DNA from: Buddleja alternifolia
Taxonomy: Eukaryota; Streptophyta; Magnoliopsida; Lamiales; Scrophulariaceae
Direction of reading: 5' to 3'
Assembly (NCBI GenBank): GCA_019426215.1
Contig: CM033405.1
Coordinates: forward strand, 31,092,199 to 31,156,198
DNA length: 64,000 nucleotides
Both the position numbers and the translations under genes were made by a program. Shown here one piece after another: positions 34,592 to 47,720 of the stretch. Under the pieces are notes generated by a model, which searched no databases, had not been told where the DNA came from, and saw nothing but the letters and a program-made list of their open reading frames with translations. The first letter of the stretch is position 1; each line of letters opens with the position of its first letter.

Positions 34592-35113
34592 GAGAAAAGG
34601 ACAAGTGAATGAAAACATAGACTGAATTAGAGGATGGACAGGGCGAGGTGAGGAGCTAGAGAGCCGTGATTAAGAAAATAGAGTAAGAAGAGGGTTCCGG
34701 ATAGTATTAGATTTGAATTTAATGTTTTCGAATTACATTTCTTATATACATTAAGATGCATGTTACGATCAAACATTTAAATATGTACGAACCAATTTAG
34801 CATGGAGGTTACCAAATTAATTAATTGGGGGAATTTTGATAATTTGAATTCAAATAATTATCTATCTTTTTCTATCTACTCTCTTTGTTAATGATAATTG
34901 TCACCATTTATTTTTAAAAATTTATGTTATTAAGTTCAACAATCGTGTATTATGCTTTTAAAATTAAATTTATTGCTTATGTAAAATGATTTTTCAATGA
35001 TAGTCGCCAAACTTTTTATTTTTCAAATGATAAATAAATTTATATAGTAACAGATTTTATTATTAGTATTTGCATAATTAGTTTCCCGTGACTTGGCACG
35101 GGGTTACAACTAG

Positions 35114-35706
35114 TATGTATATTTAGCCTAATATTCTATTTACAAAGAATTCTTTTTTAAAGATCATAAACAAGAATATTCTTTTAGAAATAGCAAGCTC
35201 AATTTCTTAAAGTTTTTTAAACTAATTTTTCACAAGACATTATGTTATATGATTAAAAGACAATCAATATTTGATAATTTATGAAGAAATGAACTTCATG
35301 TTCATTTAATGATTATAACAACACCGTGTTATAAATACAACTTAAAATTACCATGCAAAATTTATGCAGAATAGTTCAATTTAAAAGTGATAAAATTTAA
35401 TGTTGTACATATATAGAAGATCCCATCTTTTGATACATTATTCATATTCGATTTACATCCATACAATATACATGGATGGAAGCTCTAATGACTGAGCTCT
35501 GAATTACATAAGCAGAAAACCAAACTCATTAAACTCAAAATTATATATAAACGAAGGTAAATAACCCCGAAAAAAGAAATATGAGGAATTATACTCCTGC
35601 TTCCTCTTGAAAGAAAGTTTTATGTAGTAGCACTCTTTTTCTTGTTCTTTAAATCTTTTTTTTCCGTTATCGTGCCGTTTCCTCGAGTGCGATTTATTCG
35701 ACTTCT
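35114..35706 (-). other. H+-ATPase 3' UTR and near flank
   Basis: Continues the flank after Helitron-2 and reaches the stop codon at 35707. Shares gctctaatgactgagctctg and surrounding words with copies 0 and A. I could not fix a poly(A) site. Confidence 0.6.
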
Positions 35707-38700
35707 TCAAACAGTGTAATGCTGCTGGATCGTCTCGAGGTCGAGCCCTTTCAGCTTCACAACGGACTCAACATGACCCTTGAGCGTGTGCAACTCACGG
35801 AGCCTACACAAAGAAATAACTTCTTCATGATCAAAGACACAGATGGATACCAGAGGGAGAGGGGAAGTTGAACCAGTTAAATCGAGTCGAGCTGAATGAT
35901 GTTTTGTTCAAGATTGTTTGAATTATTATTGAGCTTCAAAATTGTGTTTAAGCTTTGTTGGATTGTTAATTGAACCGGGCTCGAATGAGCTTTGATGGAG
36001 CTGAACACGAGCTCGAGTAGTTTGATATTTTGCACATATCATTTTTCCACTAGTCGTGCTGAGCTCGACTCGAGATTCAAAAGTTATCTAACAAAAAATA
36101 TGTTCAAGCTTGGTTTGTTATAGCTGGAACAAGATTTTAACAGCTAATCTCGGGCTGAATATCAAGTAACTTGGTTCGATTTTTAGCCTTACTTGCAAAT
36201 GTAATTGTCTCGTCTCCAAAGGCGTAAAAATCTTGGCTTCGTACATGATCAAAGTATGTAATAAAATAGTACGTACCTCGCAATCTCAGCTCTCCTCTTG
36301 GCTTGTTCTGCAATTTCAGACAGCTCCCTATAGCCGCTCTTTTCGTTGAAAATATTAGTGGATTCCTGTGTTTGGAGGCCGTGTATGGTCCTCTGAGCAA
36401 GAGCCCATTGAGCTTCTCTCTCCTCTTTGCCATAATCGTTCTTCGTGCTAAAAGCGATCTTTTTTCAAACAAAAACACGAGACGAAATCAAACGAAGAAA
36501 TAATATACTAAGAAAGCATAAATATGCAGAAACAAGTGTAACATGTACCTTGTTGTCATACAAGTTCTGCCATGCCTTTCCACTTAAGACGTAACGGATG
36601 GCAAATTTCATTAGGTCGAGTGGCAAGTAGAAGACGACACTGTAAATCCAGATAGCTCCGGCCCATCCCCAACCGCATCCTTTGATTCTTGCAAATCGCC
36701 AGTCGGCATACACAGCTACTAGAGTTGCAACCTGCATAGCAAAAACAAGTTTCATATTTTTAGATCATGAGAGTTCTAATATCTTTTTTGGACAAGTCTC
36801 CACCGGGCACAAAAAAAAGGAATTTTTTGTTATGTTATGTCCCAAAATGCTACGGTATGATGCTCATTTCCTGAACTGGCAGCACGATACTTTATAATTA
36901 GGTTGTCTTTTTCTTCGCCCGTGGACATACCCCAGTACTATAGGAGAGGGTTGTCGGTCCAAATCTTCTGTGACATAATTCGTGTAACACTTCTTGTTAC
37001 ACCGCGGATTCTATGACATAATTTGTGTAACATTTCTTGTTACATACACATATGTTTATGTAAGACAAATGTATACATAACAGGTGGTTATGATGCGCGT
37101 GAGAAATTTTAGTTTTTTTTATTTCAATGGAGTGAGAAAGGCGTAGAATTTACCAGTTGTGCGATGATGAAAGCTGTCATGAGTAGAAGCCCGGGGCGTT
37201 CGAGAAAGGACCAACTCCGGGACCGGGTTACGAAAATAAGGGCCTGGCTAACAATACTCACTTGCAAGTATAAAGCAGCCATCATCTCATACTCGCTATC
37301 TTTAATGTTTCTAACTCCAAATGTTTCCTGTTTTTATCAGCAAATCGTTTTCATACAAATCAAGAACAATTAAGAATCGCAAAAGGCTTATAATCGAAGA
37401 AGTATTAGCTGTTTCTTACCGGGAAGAAGTCGGTTTTATGCATCAACCAAAAGAATATAACAGTCATTAATGCAAGATAGCCTCCTAGAAATATACCGGT
37501 CGCGAAGATTTCTTTCAACTTCCAGCTATCAGGCAATGGAGATGGCTTAACTCTGTCCTTTGAGATTGTCATAATTGTACCTGAATAAACCGAAAACTTG
37601 TGGATTCATTATCCGCAAATACTGACAAAACATTATATTTTAACAGAGTTTAAGGAGCCGAAACATAATAAAGGGATATTTTACCATCGTTAAGGATGGC
37701 AATGATCAAAACCATGAAGGGAGAAAAATCGAACTTCCAAATCAAAGCAATAAGCATGAAACCGAACTGCAAATGATGATACGGTCAACTTATCAAAAGT
37801 GACAAAGAGAACTATTTGAAGTACTATAAACTTAGAGACAGAGCGAGTAGAAGGATCGGACCTGGCGATCGCCACCGCCCCACCCCTAAAAACAGTGTTT
37901 TACCAACAAGGGAAATTATGGGAATTCTCAAACTTTGGGGTGATTTCCGTAATTGGGGTCTCACGCAGGGGGAGTCCATATAATTTGACCATTCCTAATT
38001 TACTCTCCCATCTAAGTAAAAATATCTATGTACCCGCTAGAGCTAAGACTTCTGTAGTGCCACACATCAACTTACCACAATACGGATGGTGATGGAGACT
38101 GCGTATATCTGCAAACAGATAACGAAGCAACATTAAAATTTGGTTCTACCAATAAGATATCACATGCGTAGCTAAAAACGGAAGACAGAGAGATGGGAGA
38201 AACTAACGGTGTAATTCTTCATTCTTTGGAAGATAGCTCTACTGGTCAAGACGGCACTGATGATAACACTTAGCCCTGGTTCGGTTAGTACAATATCAGA
38301 AGCACCTCTTGCAGCATCAGTAGCATCAGCAACAGCAATACCAATATCGGCCTTCTTTAGAGCTGGGGCGTCGTTAACACCATCCCCAGTCATTCCAACA
38401 ATGTGCTTCTGCTCCTGCAACTTCTTCACTATTTCGTATTTGTGCTCTGCATCAACCCAAAAGGCGAAATAAAATAATGATGAATTTTCTGTCTTTAAAT
38501 TAAGATAACACACTAAAAAACTACTAAAAATCGAAAAAGAAAGAGTAAATTATATAACTGCAAAGACCTTAACTAAGAAAGCACCCGAAGATTTGAGAAA
38601 TTATATAACTTTCTCTGTCAATAGAAACATATTATAAGAACATATTATAATTTTGTCCCACAAAAATCATATTACAATTTCATCCTTATTATTTGAGTGG

Positions 38701-41700
38701 TCAGGATTTGACAAGAGTTGCCTTGCTAATTTGCAAAATCTCAGAGCGGTCGTGATAATTACAAGTAAGTTGGGGTGTGTGCACATAATTATTTCCAAAA
38801 AAAGAGATATAACATCCCACCTGGAAAGACCCCAGCAAAACCATCTGCCTTTTCAATCAATTCTTCGATAGGAAGGCCGGCTATGGACTCATCTTTGTCT
38901 TGGCCGAGTAGAGAAGCCGACGGATACATATTTACTCCCATTCCAAGCCTACGACCAGTTTCCTTAGCAATGGCAAGTTGGTCACCTACATTATCCAAAG
39001 ATGAGAATTTGAGATGAGTTTATAAGAGAAGCGTCACTAGTTTGAAGATTTGCACTTCCAGGGTGATGAACTATTAATTACCTGTGATCATTTTGACATT
39101 TACGCCAAGATTGAGAGCCCGTCGAATAGTTTCTGCACTATCATGTCTAGGAGGATCGAAAAGTGATAAGAGCCCGACAAACTGCCATGGGCTACCCAGG
39201 CTTTCCTTTGATTTCTCCGGCACTTCCTGTATACGTACAACATTAGCTTCATTAACTGGCTTCTTAGGCACATCATCATAACCAAACTAAAAAACGACAC
39301 AAATTATTTAATCGAAGAACCTGTCTAGCAACGGCTAATGACCGGAGCCCACGCTCAGCAAATTTATCAATAACAGCATGAACTTTTATCTTTAAGTCCT
39401 CTTTGCAGTTGCAGAGTGTCAAAATCTGATAAGGAAAAAAATACAAAATAGATGTTTAAGATGTTGAGTACTATTTATACATTGATGAAAGTATCATGCG
39501 ATGCAAATGAAGTGAATCGGGACGATTACCTGTTCAGGGGCTCCCTTGCTAGCTCGGTGCCAGTTCCCGCTCGAGTCGATGTAAGTCAAAGCAGTTCTCT
39601 TGTCCACAGGATTGAAGGGGAAGAAATGCACCTCTCTAATACCGGCTCTTGCCTAATAATCCCAAATAGCGTATATCATGAACATGCACGAAATATAATA
39701 CTCTTTACGTCCCAAGATCATTAATCCAGTATACTTCCTTAGGATCAGCCTAAAAGAAAAGAGCAAAAGAAAACGATATATACCTCCTTAGGATCAGCAA
39801 GAGTACCAACAATGGCAGCATCAATAGCATCCTGATTTTCCATCCTCGAAGCCCTTGCAGCCAAAAGCAAAACATGTTCCGGGTTGACACCTTTCGCAAA
39901 CACCTCAATCAATGTCTTATCAACCGTCAACTTGTTGAGCGTCAAAGTCCCCGTCTTATCACTGCACAACACATCCATCCCCGCCAGTTCCTCAATTGCA
40001 GTCATTCTCTTCGTAATCGCACCCTGCTGAGACAGCCTGTGGGATCCGATCGCCATCGTAACTGACAAGACAGTCGGCATTGCAATCGGAATACCACCGA
40101 TCAATAAAACGAGGAGATTATCGATCCCCTCCCTGTAAGCCCTGTGCTGAATCGGATACATAACGATAATCTCAGCCAACATCCCAACGGCTATGGAACA
40201 AATGCAGAAGTTTCCAATTGCTGTTAGAACTTTCTGGAAGTGTCCGACTTGGTGCGTGCTGTCGACGAGATGAGCTGCTTTTCCAAAGAAAGTGTGGACT
40301 CCGGTGGCGATGACTACTGCCTCGATCTCGCCTTGTTTGCATGTTGAGCCTGAGAAAACTTCGTCGTAAGGGTTTTTTGTCACGGGGAGAGATTCTCCAG
40401 TGAGGGCGGATTGGTCGACCTTTAAGGGGTCGCCCTCGAGGAGACGAGCGTCAGCCGGGATGATATCTCCTAGTTTGATGCTTACTATGTCTCCGGGAAC
40501 TAAAATGGCAGCTTCTTGCTCACTCCATCTACCATCTCTCAGGACCTGTTTTTAATAACATAAGAAACCAATGATATTTTCCCCTTCATTATCACCTCAA
40601 ATTGGATAGCAAAATCCATTTACTAGGAATAGTTACAGAACATGTAAAACTGAAATTACATCAGTTCACTGCTACATGCACGGACATAGACACAGCGATA
40701 CGGACACGCATGATGCGGACGCACAACACATTAAATCTTTAAAAATTTGAGGACACAAAGGAATTTCCAATTCAAGATGTTAAAACAACAATACCTTCGT
40801 TTTAGGAGCAAGACCGGCCATAAGCGCGGCAGCAGCATTTCCAGCATTATTTTCTTCGATGAAGCTGATGGTTGAGTTGATAACGAGCAAGCAAACAATG
40901 CCAACAAAGTCTTGCCAATCCGGAGGCTTACCGCCTCCATTGGCCAACGCAATAGCCATCAAAGCCGCGGCCTCCATCACCCACGAAAGTGGATTCCACA
41001 TAAAACCGAGGAACTTGAGTAGCTTACTCTCCTACATTACCCCGACACAATATGATCAGACTCTATGTACAAAAAATATACCAAAATTTGAGAAATTACC
41101 ATAACTTCCCCGTCAGTAAAAGCAGTGAATTACATTTTCATCTCTCTTTTTCTTATTGTTAGAATCAGAGTGTCTTGGTAATTTGCAAATAACTTAGGGG
41201 CTCGCGGTGATTACTCAATGCGTAAAGAGATGAGCACGTAATTATCCGATAATGATATTACAACTAACAATCAAATTACCTTTTTCTCTTCCAATTTGTT
41301 TGGTCCGAAGATTTGGAGCCTGTTAGCTCCTTCGTCGGAACTCAACCCGTCGCGGTTGCATTTCAGCTGCCCAAACACTTCCTCGATTGGAACTTTTTCC
41401 TGTTTCATTTAAAAAAAAAAAAAAAAGTTAACTTAGAATCTCAATGTGATCATAGTCTATGTATCTAAAACATGTACATTTCTTGGTTCTAAGGGTATGC
41501 ATCAATATCATATCAAAATAGTCTGAGCTACTTAATTAATTATTATGAGTTTTTTTCTGGTATGTTAATGTGAATTTTTATGGTACTATAAGATTTTATT
41601 TATCATAATTTAATAAGCATATACAAAATTCAATGCTGAAGAGGGCTCAAAAAAGGAGGGAAAGGGCAAAAAGGGGCACTTTTGAAATATTAGGGAGATT

Positions 41701-44700
41701 TCTAGGGGTGTGAATAAAGTATTCAAATGAAACTATAACATTATTAATGTCAGCATTTTAATTTATAACGTTATGGTGTTCTTATGCATATATCCAAATA
41801 GTGCATTTAACTACATTATTGTAATAATGAATAAAAGAGGCTAATTTAATTTTCATAAATGCGTCCTTGACTATTACTCCGGTTAATTTATTTATATCAA
41901 AATATTTTCTCTTATTATAAAAATGAGTATGTATCATGTTATACAACTACATAATCTTTCATTGTCACTAGAAAAAATTGAATTAAATTATTTTGGCTAT
42001 AACGCATAGAATATTGAAGGAAATAAAGTTTCAAATGTGATAATAGACAACAATTACGAAATAACTCAACTCTTAATATGTGTTTGGAATAGGGGTGTGC
42101 AACGAGCCGAGCCGGCTAGAAAAAAGCTCGACTCGAGCTCGAGAAAATTCGAGCTCGAGCCGAGCTCAAGCCCAACTATACTTGTTCGAAGGCTCGCGAG
42201 CCTGAATAATCTTTTTTTTTAATATATATATCATATAATATTTTATTTATTTTTTACTATACACATGCATATAATATAATATCTTATAATATTATATATG
42301 TATTAATTATTAAATATTTATGATGAAAACAAAATTAATAATATATATTAATTAAAGAAAATTAATTTTATTTTTTTTCGAGCTCGGCTCGGCTCGAGTT
42401 CGAACGAGCTCGAGCTCGAGCTCATTTTTTTCAAGCTCGTCGAGCTCGAGCTCGAGCCCAGAAATTTTGCCAAGCTCGGCTCGTGAACACCCCTAGTTTG
42501 GAAGGTGATATGCGTTGAATACCTCATACTCATGAATAGGGGTGTAAACAAGCCGAGCTCGAGCCTGGGCTTAATTTTGTTTATATTTTGAGTTTCTATG
42601 TTATTTTTATTAATATAATTAATAATATAAAATATAATATATTATTAATATAATTAATAATACAAAAATATAAATATTAAAAATACAAAAGGCTCACAAG
42701 CTTCAAACAGAGAAAAACGAGCTCGATTCGAGCCAGCTCGCAACGCTCGCGTGCCGGCTCGGCTCAATTTACAACCCTACTCATGAACATCATTGAGATA
42801 CCCGTGATAAAAGCTCAAGGCTCGAGCACCTAATAAGATTCGACCCTTACGGCCCAACTTACGAAGACCGACCCAATAAGACTAACTAGACTCGATCTCT
42901 AATAATAATAGGTAAGATAATTTATCGGGACGACTAGCGTAACCATAATCCTATAAATACTCATTTTATTACCTCATGGAGGGGATGGTGCTTTATTCGC
43001 AATATTACAATCACCCACCTAAGAATATCAAGCTATGTTTGACCATAATGGATTTTCGTTTTTTGGATCACCAAAAAAAGAAAATCCACGCCCAAACTCA
43101 TTTTCTCCAAACAGTATCAATTCTTTTTTTTTATTACTCTATACAAACATCCATCGTTACACTTTTAAATTATATCACACTATCTCTTATCATCAATTAA
43201 TTTATCATCACTATTAAATTTATTTTCTCTCTTACTAACTCAATCACTTTTTACATTAAATTCCAATAAAATGTCACTTTTATATCACATCAACGTTACT
43301 TCAAACTATTTTTTAAAAATACAACCAAATATACCACAAAATTCAACATTTTGATATCTATAATTCTCATTCTCAATACAAAATTTTAAAAATAAACTTA
43401 AAAATATAGCAGTCTCAGTGTTTTATAAGTTAATATGTTTGTCTATTTCGTTCATGGAAAAGTACTTTTACAATGAAGTGACATAATGTTGGCTTTTGTT
43501 AATTTCTACCAAAAGTAATGGGTCTATCTCTCACAGTGGCAAAATAGTTCCAAACAAACCTAACTAGTTTTGGGATGGTTTGTTTTTTTGAATTTGTTTT
43601 TTTTGGGTTGGTTCTTATTGGGTTTTATTTGATCGATTTACTTTGGTTCCTAGTTAATTCCGTCTTGGTTTCTAGTTGATTCCAATTTGGGCCCAACCCA
43701 ATTTTTAACAAAATTTGTAATAAATTTTAATTATGTTATTAATGAATTTACACTTGTACCCATTATAATAGTTAAGTGATAAGATTTTAAATTGGGATAT
43801 TATTCTCTCTCTTTTAAGCTCCATGAATAATCAAATATTAAACTTAATAGTTTTAAAATTCTGTCATCACTTCCATAAATTTTTGACATCATTTTTCTTT
43901 AGTTCGATGATTGTAAAATCGATTGAATTACATCTGAAGAGGAAAAAATAACTTCATAAATATATTTTACCTATGAAACAAACCGAACTTCATTAATTTA
44001 TATCGATGAAACAGACCAAACTTCATTACTGTGTGTATAAAAATCTTTAGAAAAAAAATATATAAAACAATTATTAATTTCATGCTACCCACTTGGCTAC
44101 GTGCCTAAGTGGGTTTTAAATCGCTGGATCATACATAATGAGGGTAATTATTTCACTTTATGATATCATCATGTGCAGATCCAACGGTTTAAAATCTACT
44201 TGGACACGTACCCAAGTGGGTAGTATGGAATTTCCTCATTCTTGACACTGTTGATCTTCAATTGGAAGAGGAAATTACCTAAGTAACGAATTCCCCCACC
44301 CACCCACCCAATCAAGTTGTAAGCTATGATTATTGACTAACTACATCTTATAGACTTTAGTCTCAGTTAATAAACGATTTCATCCACACTGTGAACATCC
44401 CAAAATTAGCTACCTTACCTTCAATTTGAGTCCATCTTGGTTCCTTTTACAAGAATTAATTGAACCCAACTCAATCTAACCCAGAACCAACCCATTTTAA
44501 AACCATGCATTTAGAACCATCTTGGACCCAATCTATCTTGGAACCAATCCAGTTGGAATCGAACCAAACCGGACCCAACCCGCCCATACACTTACCACAG
44601 TAACATGTATTATTTGTAGTCCACACACACAATTATATAAAAGAGATAGATACAGAATCCACGCTCGAACCATTAAACTCAATTTAACATAGACCATATT

Positions 44701-45737
44701 CTTGTTATCTTGTTCTGTTAGACTGACAATGATTGACCAGTTTGGGTCAACAACACCGTGTGAAAGCATACTTAATGTGCGCATCATTTGTAGTTTCTCT
44801 AGCTTTGCCTAAAATACGGGGACAAAGATAATTACTTTCTAGCTAGCTATGCTCTCCATAACTTTCATCATATTTATGGTTAGAGAAATATATTGAAACC
44901 TTTGACTACACTCTCATATCGTTGGCGACAGCCGGACAGAGCTAAGAATATAAATTTGGAGGGCGAATACAAAATAAAAAGGGCAAAAATTAATTTTTAG
45001 ACTTCAAGGGGGAGAAATCTGATATTTTAAAAAAATTGTAGGATAAAAGAATTATTTTTTCAAAGTTAAGGGGGGCGAGTGCAACCACCAGCCCCCTGCT
45101 CCGTCCTTGCATATGGGAACCACATAACAATATACACACATGTAGGGAATTCATTTGTATCGTTAGAATCGACTTTTGATCGAACAAAAATCAATAAGTA
45201 GATTATGTTTATTACGTGATTGGCGTAAACTCTAAAAAAGGTGACTAGTCAGCAGTCACAAAAATAGGTTTGAAAGAAAGCCAAACTATTCAAAATTCGA
45301 ATCATGAATTATTAAAAACTCGTTTTAGTTCGATTCGTTTAATAAGCGAACCTAGCTTGAACACCATTTTTTTCTTCAAACCAAAATCAGCTTGATTAGT
45401 TAAACATAAAAGCATAGATGAAAAATCATAATACTCAAACACAATTCATATTCGGCTATATTAAAGCTTGGTTCAAACAACAATCGAACCAACCTGAAAC
45501 TCAATCTTTAAGCTCGATAAAAGTTCGGACAAATAGAATCCTTTTCTTATTACTCTTGATTAATGACAATTCTAATATACCAAAAAAGAACCAAATTTAT
45601 GGAGAAAAGCAAAATCAAATCCCACTTGAAGATTTCAATGAAAAATGAAGAATGTAAACAGAAATATTAAAGAGAAAATGTAGTTTAATTACCAGATCAA
45701 CAGTCTCATTTTTTATTTGTTCAAGACTGAGAGCCAT
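35707..45737 (-). CDS. Plasma-membrane H+-ATPase (P3A-type proton pump), 16 exons, 950 aa
   Basis: Exports protons at the plasma membrane using ATP, setting membrane potential and pH gradient. Exons: 45737-45693, 41399-41280, 41031-40795, 40545-39784, 39652-39530, 39425-39321, 39226-39082, 38985-38821, 38446-38208, 38108-38076, 37766-37685, 37580-37420, 37327-37154, 36731-36549, 36458-36277, 35803-35707. All introns are GT-AG and the 2,853 nt stay in frame. Landmarks: [15 protein letters not shown] start, TGES at 183-186, phosphorylated Asp330 in DKTGT, TGDGVND at 587-593, Arg656 in M5 and Asp685 in M6 (proton site), and C-terminal regulatory domain ending QQHYTV, whose penultimate Thr is the 14-3-3 binding site after phosphorylation. 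The length and N-terminus fit the AHA1/2-like group. Intron 1 is 4.3 kb and carries MITEs. Confidence 0.97.
35870..36130. repeat. Degenerate GAGCTCGA-rich insertion in last intron
   Basis: Words such as gagtcgagctgaa, gagctcgagtag and gagctcgactcgag recall the hAT MITEs at 42090 and 42537, but terminal repeats and a duplication are not clear. It lies in the intron between exons 15 and 16. The pseudogene intron lacks it. Confidence 0.4.
42090..42495. mobile_element. hAT-type MITE, TAGGGGTGT family, in ATPase intron 1
   Basis: 406 bp. Inverted ends TAGGGGTGTGCAACGAGCCG and TAGGGGTGTTCACGAGCCGA. Perfect 8-bp duplication gtttggaa (42082-42089, 42496-42503). The arms are dense in GAGCTCGA palindromes and the centre is AT-rich. 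Confidence 0.92.
42537..42779. mobile_element. hAT-type MITE, TAGGGGTGT family, second copy 33 bp away
   Basis: 243 bp. Ends TAGGGGTGTAAACAAGCCGA and TAGGGTTGTAAATTGAGCCG. Perfect 8-bp duplication ctcatgaa (42529-42536, 42780-42787). A shorter, separate insertion beside 42090-42495. Confidence 0.92.
43550..44600. other. Intron 1 stretch with GGTTGGTT/AACCAACC-type words
   Basis: The left side has 'ttgggttggttcttattggg' and the right side 'aaccaatccagttgg' and 'accggacccaacccgcc', suggesting a decayed inverted-repeat element. No clear termini. No coding sequence; it is part of the first ATPase intron. Confidence 0.35.
44083..44225. repeat. Foldback element with 48-bp arms in intron 1
   Basis: Arms 44083-44130 and 44178-44225 (CTACCCACTTGG ... 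CCAAGTGGGTAG) match at about 40 of 48 positions around a 47-bp loop. A compact MITE-like structure; I could not identify its target duplication. Confidence 0.8.
44925..45120. mobile_element. Possible decayed relative of the 'GGAGCAGGGG' hAT group
   Basis: Shows 'ggagggcgaat', 'aagggggagaaat' and 'aggggggcgagtgcaacc' followed by 'ccccctgctccgtccttgc', which resembles the right end of the hAT element at 55714-56552. The left end and duplication are uncertain. Lies in ATPase intron 1. Confidence 0.4.
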
Positions 45738-45823
45738 GCTTGGTCACAGCAGAAGCACCCTTCCCTGCTATATATCAAATTTAAGGAAAACTGATTTGTG
45801 TTCTACTCATAGCCTATACCCCT

Positions 45824-45832
45824 CTTTATATA
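45824..45832 (-). promoter_or_regulatory. TATA box of the H+-ATPase gene
   Basis: TATATAAAG on the minus strand, about 90 bp before the ATG at 45737, with CT/GA-rich surroundings. Spacing implies a 5' UTR of roughly 55-60 nt. The ATG context is accaagcATGGC, good for plants (G at +4). Confidence 0.6.
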
Positions 45833-46065
45833 ATTCTCTCCCAACTCCTCCAAGTGGGACCCCAAATATTTACGTACATATGATGTATGTATACATGTGT
45901 GTGTTAAGACTCATGGTAGATACTTTAGTTCATATGAGTATTTTAAGAATTTGAAGACCAACAAAAAACTTTAATTTCATATTCAACTTATAAAAGAAAA
46001 TAAAGATAATTGCAATTTAAAAAGGGTGGCTGAATGGTCCTGGCCCTACTTCACCTTAGTCCCAA

Positions 46066-46096
46066 AATTATTATTATTATTATTATTATTATTATC
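46066..46096. repeat. (ATT)n microsatellite
   Basis: About ten ATT/TTA units followed by TATC repeats, upstream of the ATPase promoter region and just before the TCTATATATATACTACTATA start of the next repeat. Confidence 0.9.
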
Positions 46097-46112
46097 TATA
46101 TTATATCTATAT

Positions 46113-47720
46113 CTATATATATACTACTATAAAAGCGTGGATCTTGTAGATGTTTTTTCCAACTGTGAAAGGACATTGTTGCCCTCACTTAAGTAACCTA
46201 ACTAGAGCTTTTTTCCAAAATAGTACTTCTAGAAAAAAAAATTGTCAAAGTATTACTATTTGAAAAATATTCCCTAAACTATTACTTTTACTACCACATG
46301 TATTGACATGCGTACATAAATTTATTTACTTGGGATTCTTTTATTTCTTTTCCCTCATTGTAATGACCAACATGTATTTACTTCTTGTAATTTCCTACTT
46401 TATTTCCTACTATGTATTCCATATAAAATTGAAAACTCATGTCTTCCAACTTCCACACCAAAAAATTGTGCTGATATTTTTAATTTATTGGACTGACTTT
46501 CTCCTTTCCACCATTAATCTCCGAAAACATATAAAACATTTTTTCTTTTACACCAATTCTAGCACACACTGGCGGTGGCAGGCAAGGTTTAGCGCTTTTT
46601 TCAATTTTTTTCTACAATATTTGGGTTGCTTGAACATTAAAAAAAAAAAGAAACAAAAATGATATACCTTTTTTGTATTTAGAAAACGAGGAACTTCTTT
46701 GTGAAATGGTCAAATTGACATATTAGAAAGATGAGTAGAGAGTCCACAATGGTGTAGCGTATGCTAACTTTGTAAATTGGTCAACAATAAGAGTACACAT
46801 GAACCTTGTCGAGCCGAGCCTGACCACCATTTTGGGCTCAAGCTCAAGTGTGATCCTGAATTGGGTCAAGCGGAATCGACAGATTGGAAATAAATAAAAT
46901 ATTATTACTTTTGTGTATTAATATGAACTATTAATTTTTCATTAATATATATCTATATATATTATCAAATATAATTGATATATATTAAATTAAAATCATT
47001 TATACATATATATAATATTATATTATATATTATATTATATATATTAATGAATAAATAAATAAATAAATATTTTTATGTCGCCTCTCGAGCCTCCCAACAT
47101 GTATGTTTCAACTCGAGCTCGATACTCACACCTAGGGAAAACTCATAATTGGAAAAACCCTATTCTTCTATTCCTCAAATAGTTGTAACCCATTTTCTAA
47201 CTTTATTATATAATATCACTCAATTATTAAAAATAAATAAAAAATAAAAAAAAGAAGAAGGAGAAGGCCATGTACAAGCCCTACAAAGGTGGAAAAAAAT
47301 TTCATGAAAATTGCCTATAAAATAGAAAATGAAAATAAAACTTCAACAAGTTTTTTGGTGCAGAAGTTGAAACTTGGAATTTGAAAGACATGGAAATTAG
47401 GTATATAGTAGGAAATAAAGTAGGAAACTACAACTACTAAATCCATGTAGGCCATCAAAATTGGGGAAAAGAAAATAAAAAACTTCCAATTAAATAAATT
47501 TGTATACATATGACAATACATGTGGCACTAAGAATATATAATAATAGTTTAGGAAATATTTTTCAAATAGTAATAGTTTGAGAATTATTTTTGTAAGAGT
47601 AATATTTTGGAAAAAAACTCACCTAACTAAATAATAGTAATATTAATGTTCCAATTGTGTAAAGATTAATGTACTCTTAATTGTTTTTCAAATAATAATA
47701 GTAATCGAATAATAGGTAAT
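46113..47720. repeat. Inverted pair of Helitron-like 5' sequences
   Basis: 46140-46490 is repeated in inverse at 47300-47660; both arms encode a shared open stretch (SYFISYY, HVFQ) and include 'ttttttccaaaatagtac' versus its inverse. The left arm starts TCTATATATATACTACTATA, like a plant Helitron 5' end. The right arm, read on the minus strand, starts near 47715 with TCGATTACTATTATTATTTG. The stretch between, 46500-47290, contains CGAGCC/GAGCTCGA words of a decayed hAT MITE (about 46810-47135). Confidence 0.55.

Larger units (their letters stand above)
31781..35113 (+). mobile_element. Helitron-2
   Basis: Starts TCATTTATATATAATAAAAC after host A and ends CTAG at 35113 before host T. A GC-rich hairpin (CCCGTG ACTTGG CACGGG, 35085-35102) lies 7 bases before CTAG. 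Copies 0 and A of the flank lack it and show the joined site ...aataattta ttatatgtacatatagcc. The 3.3 kb include a SINE with a MITE inside and an RNase H-like fragment. No Rep/helicase seen, so non-autonomous. Confidence 0.85.
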
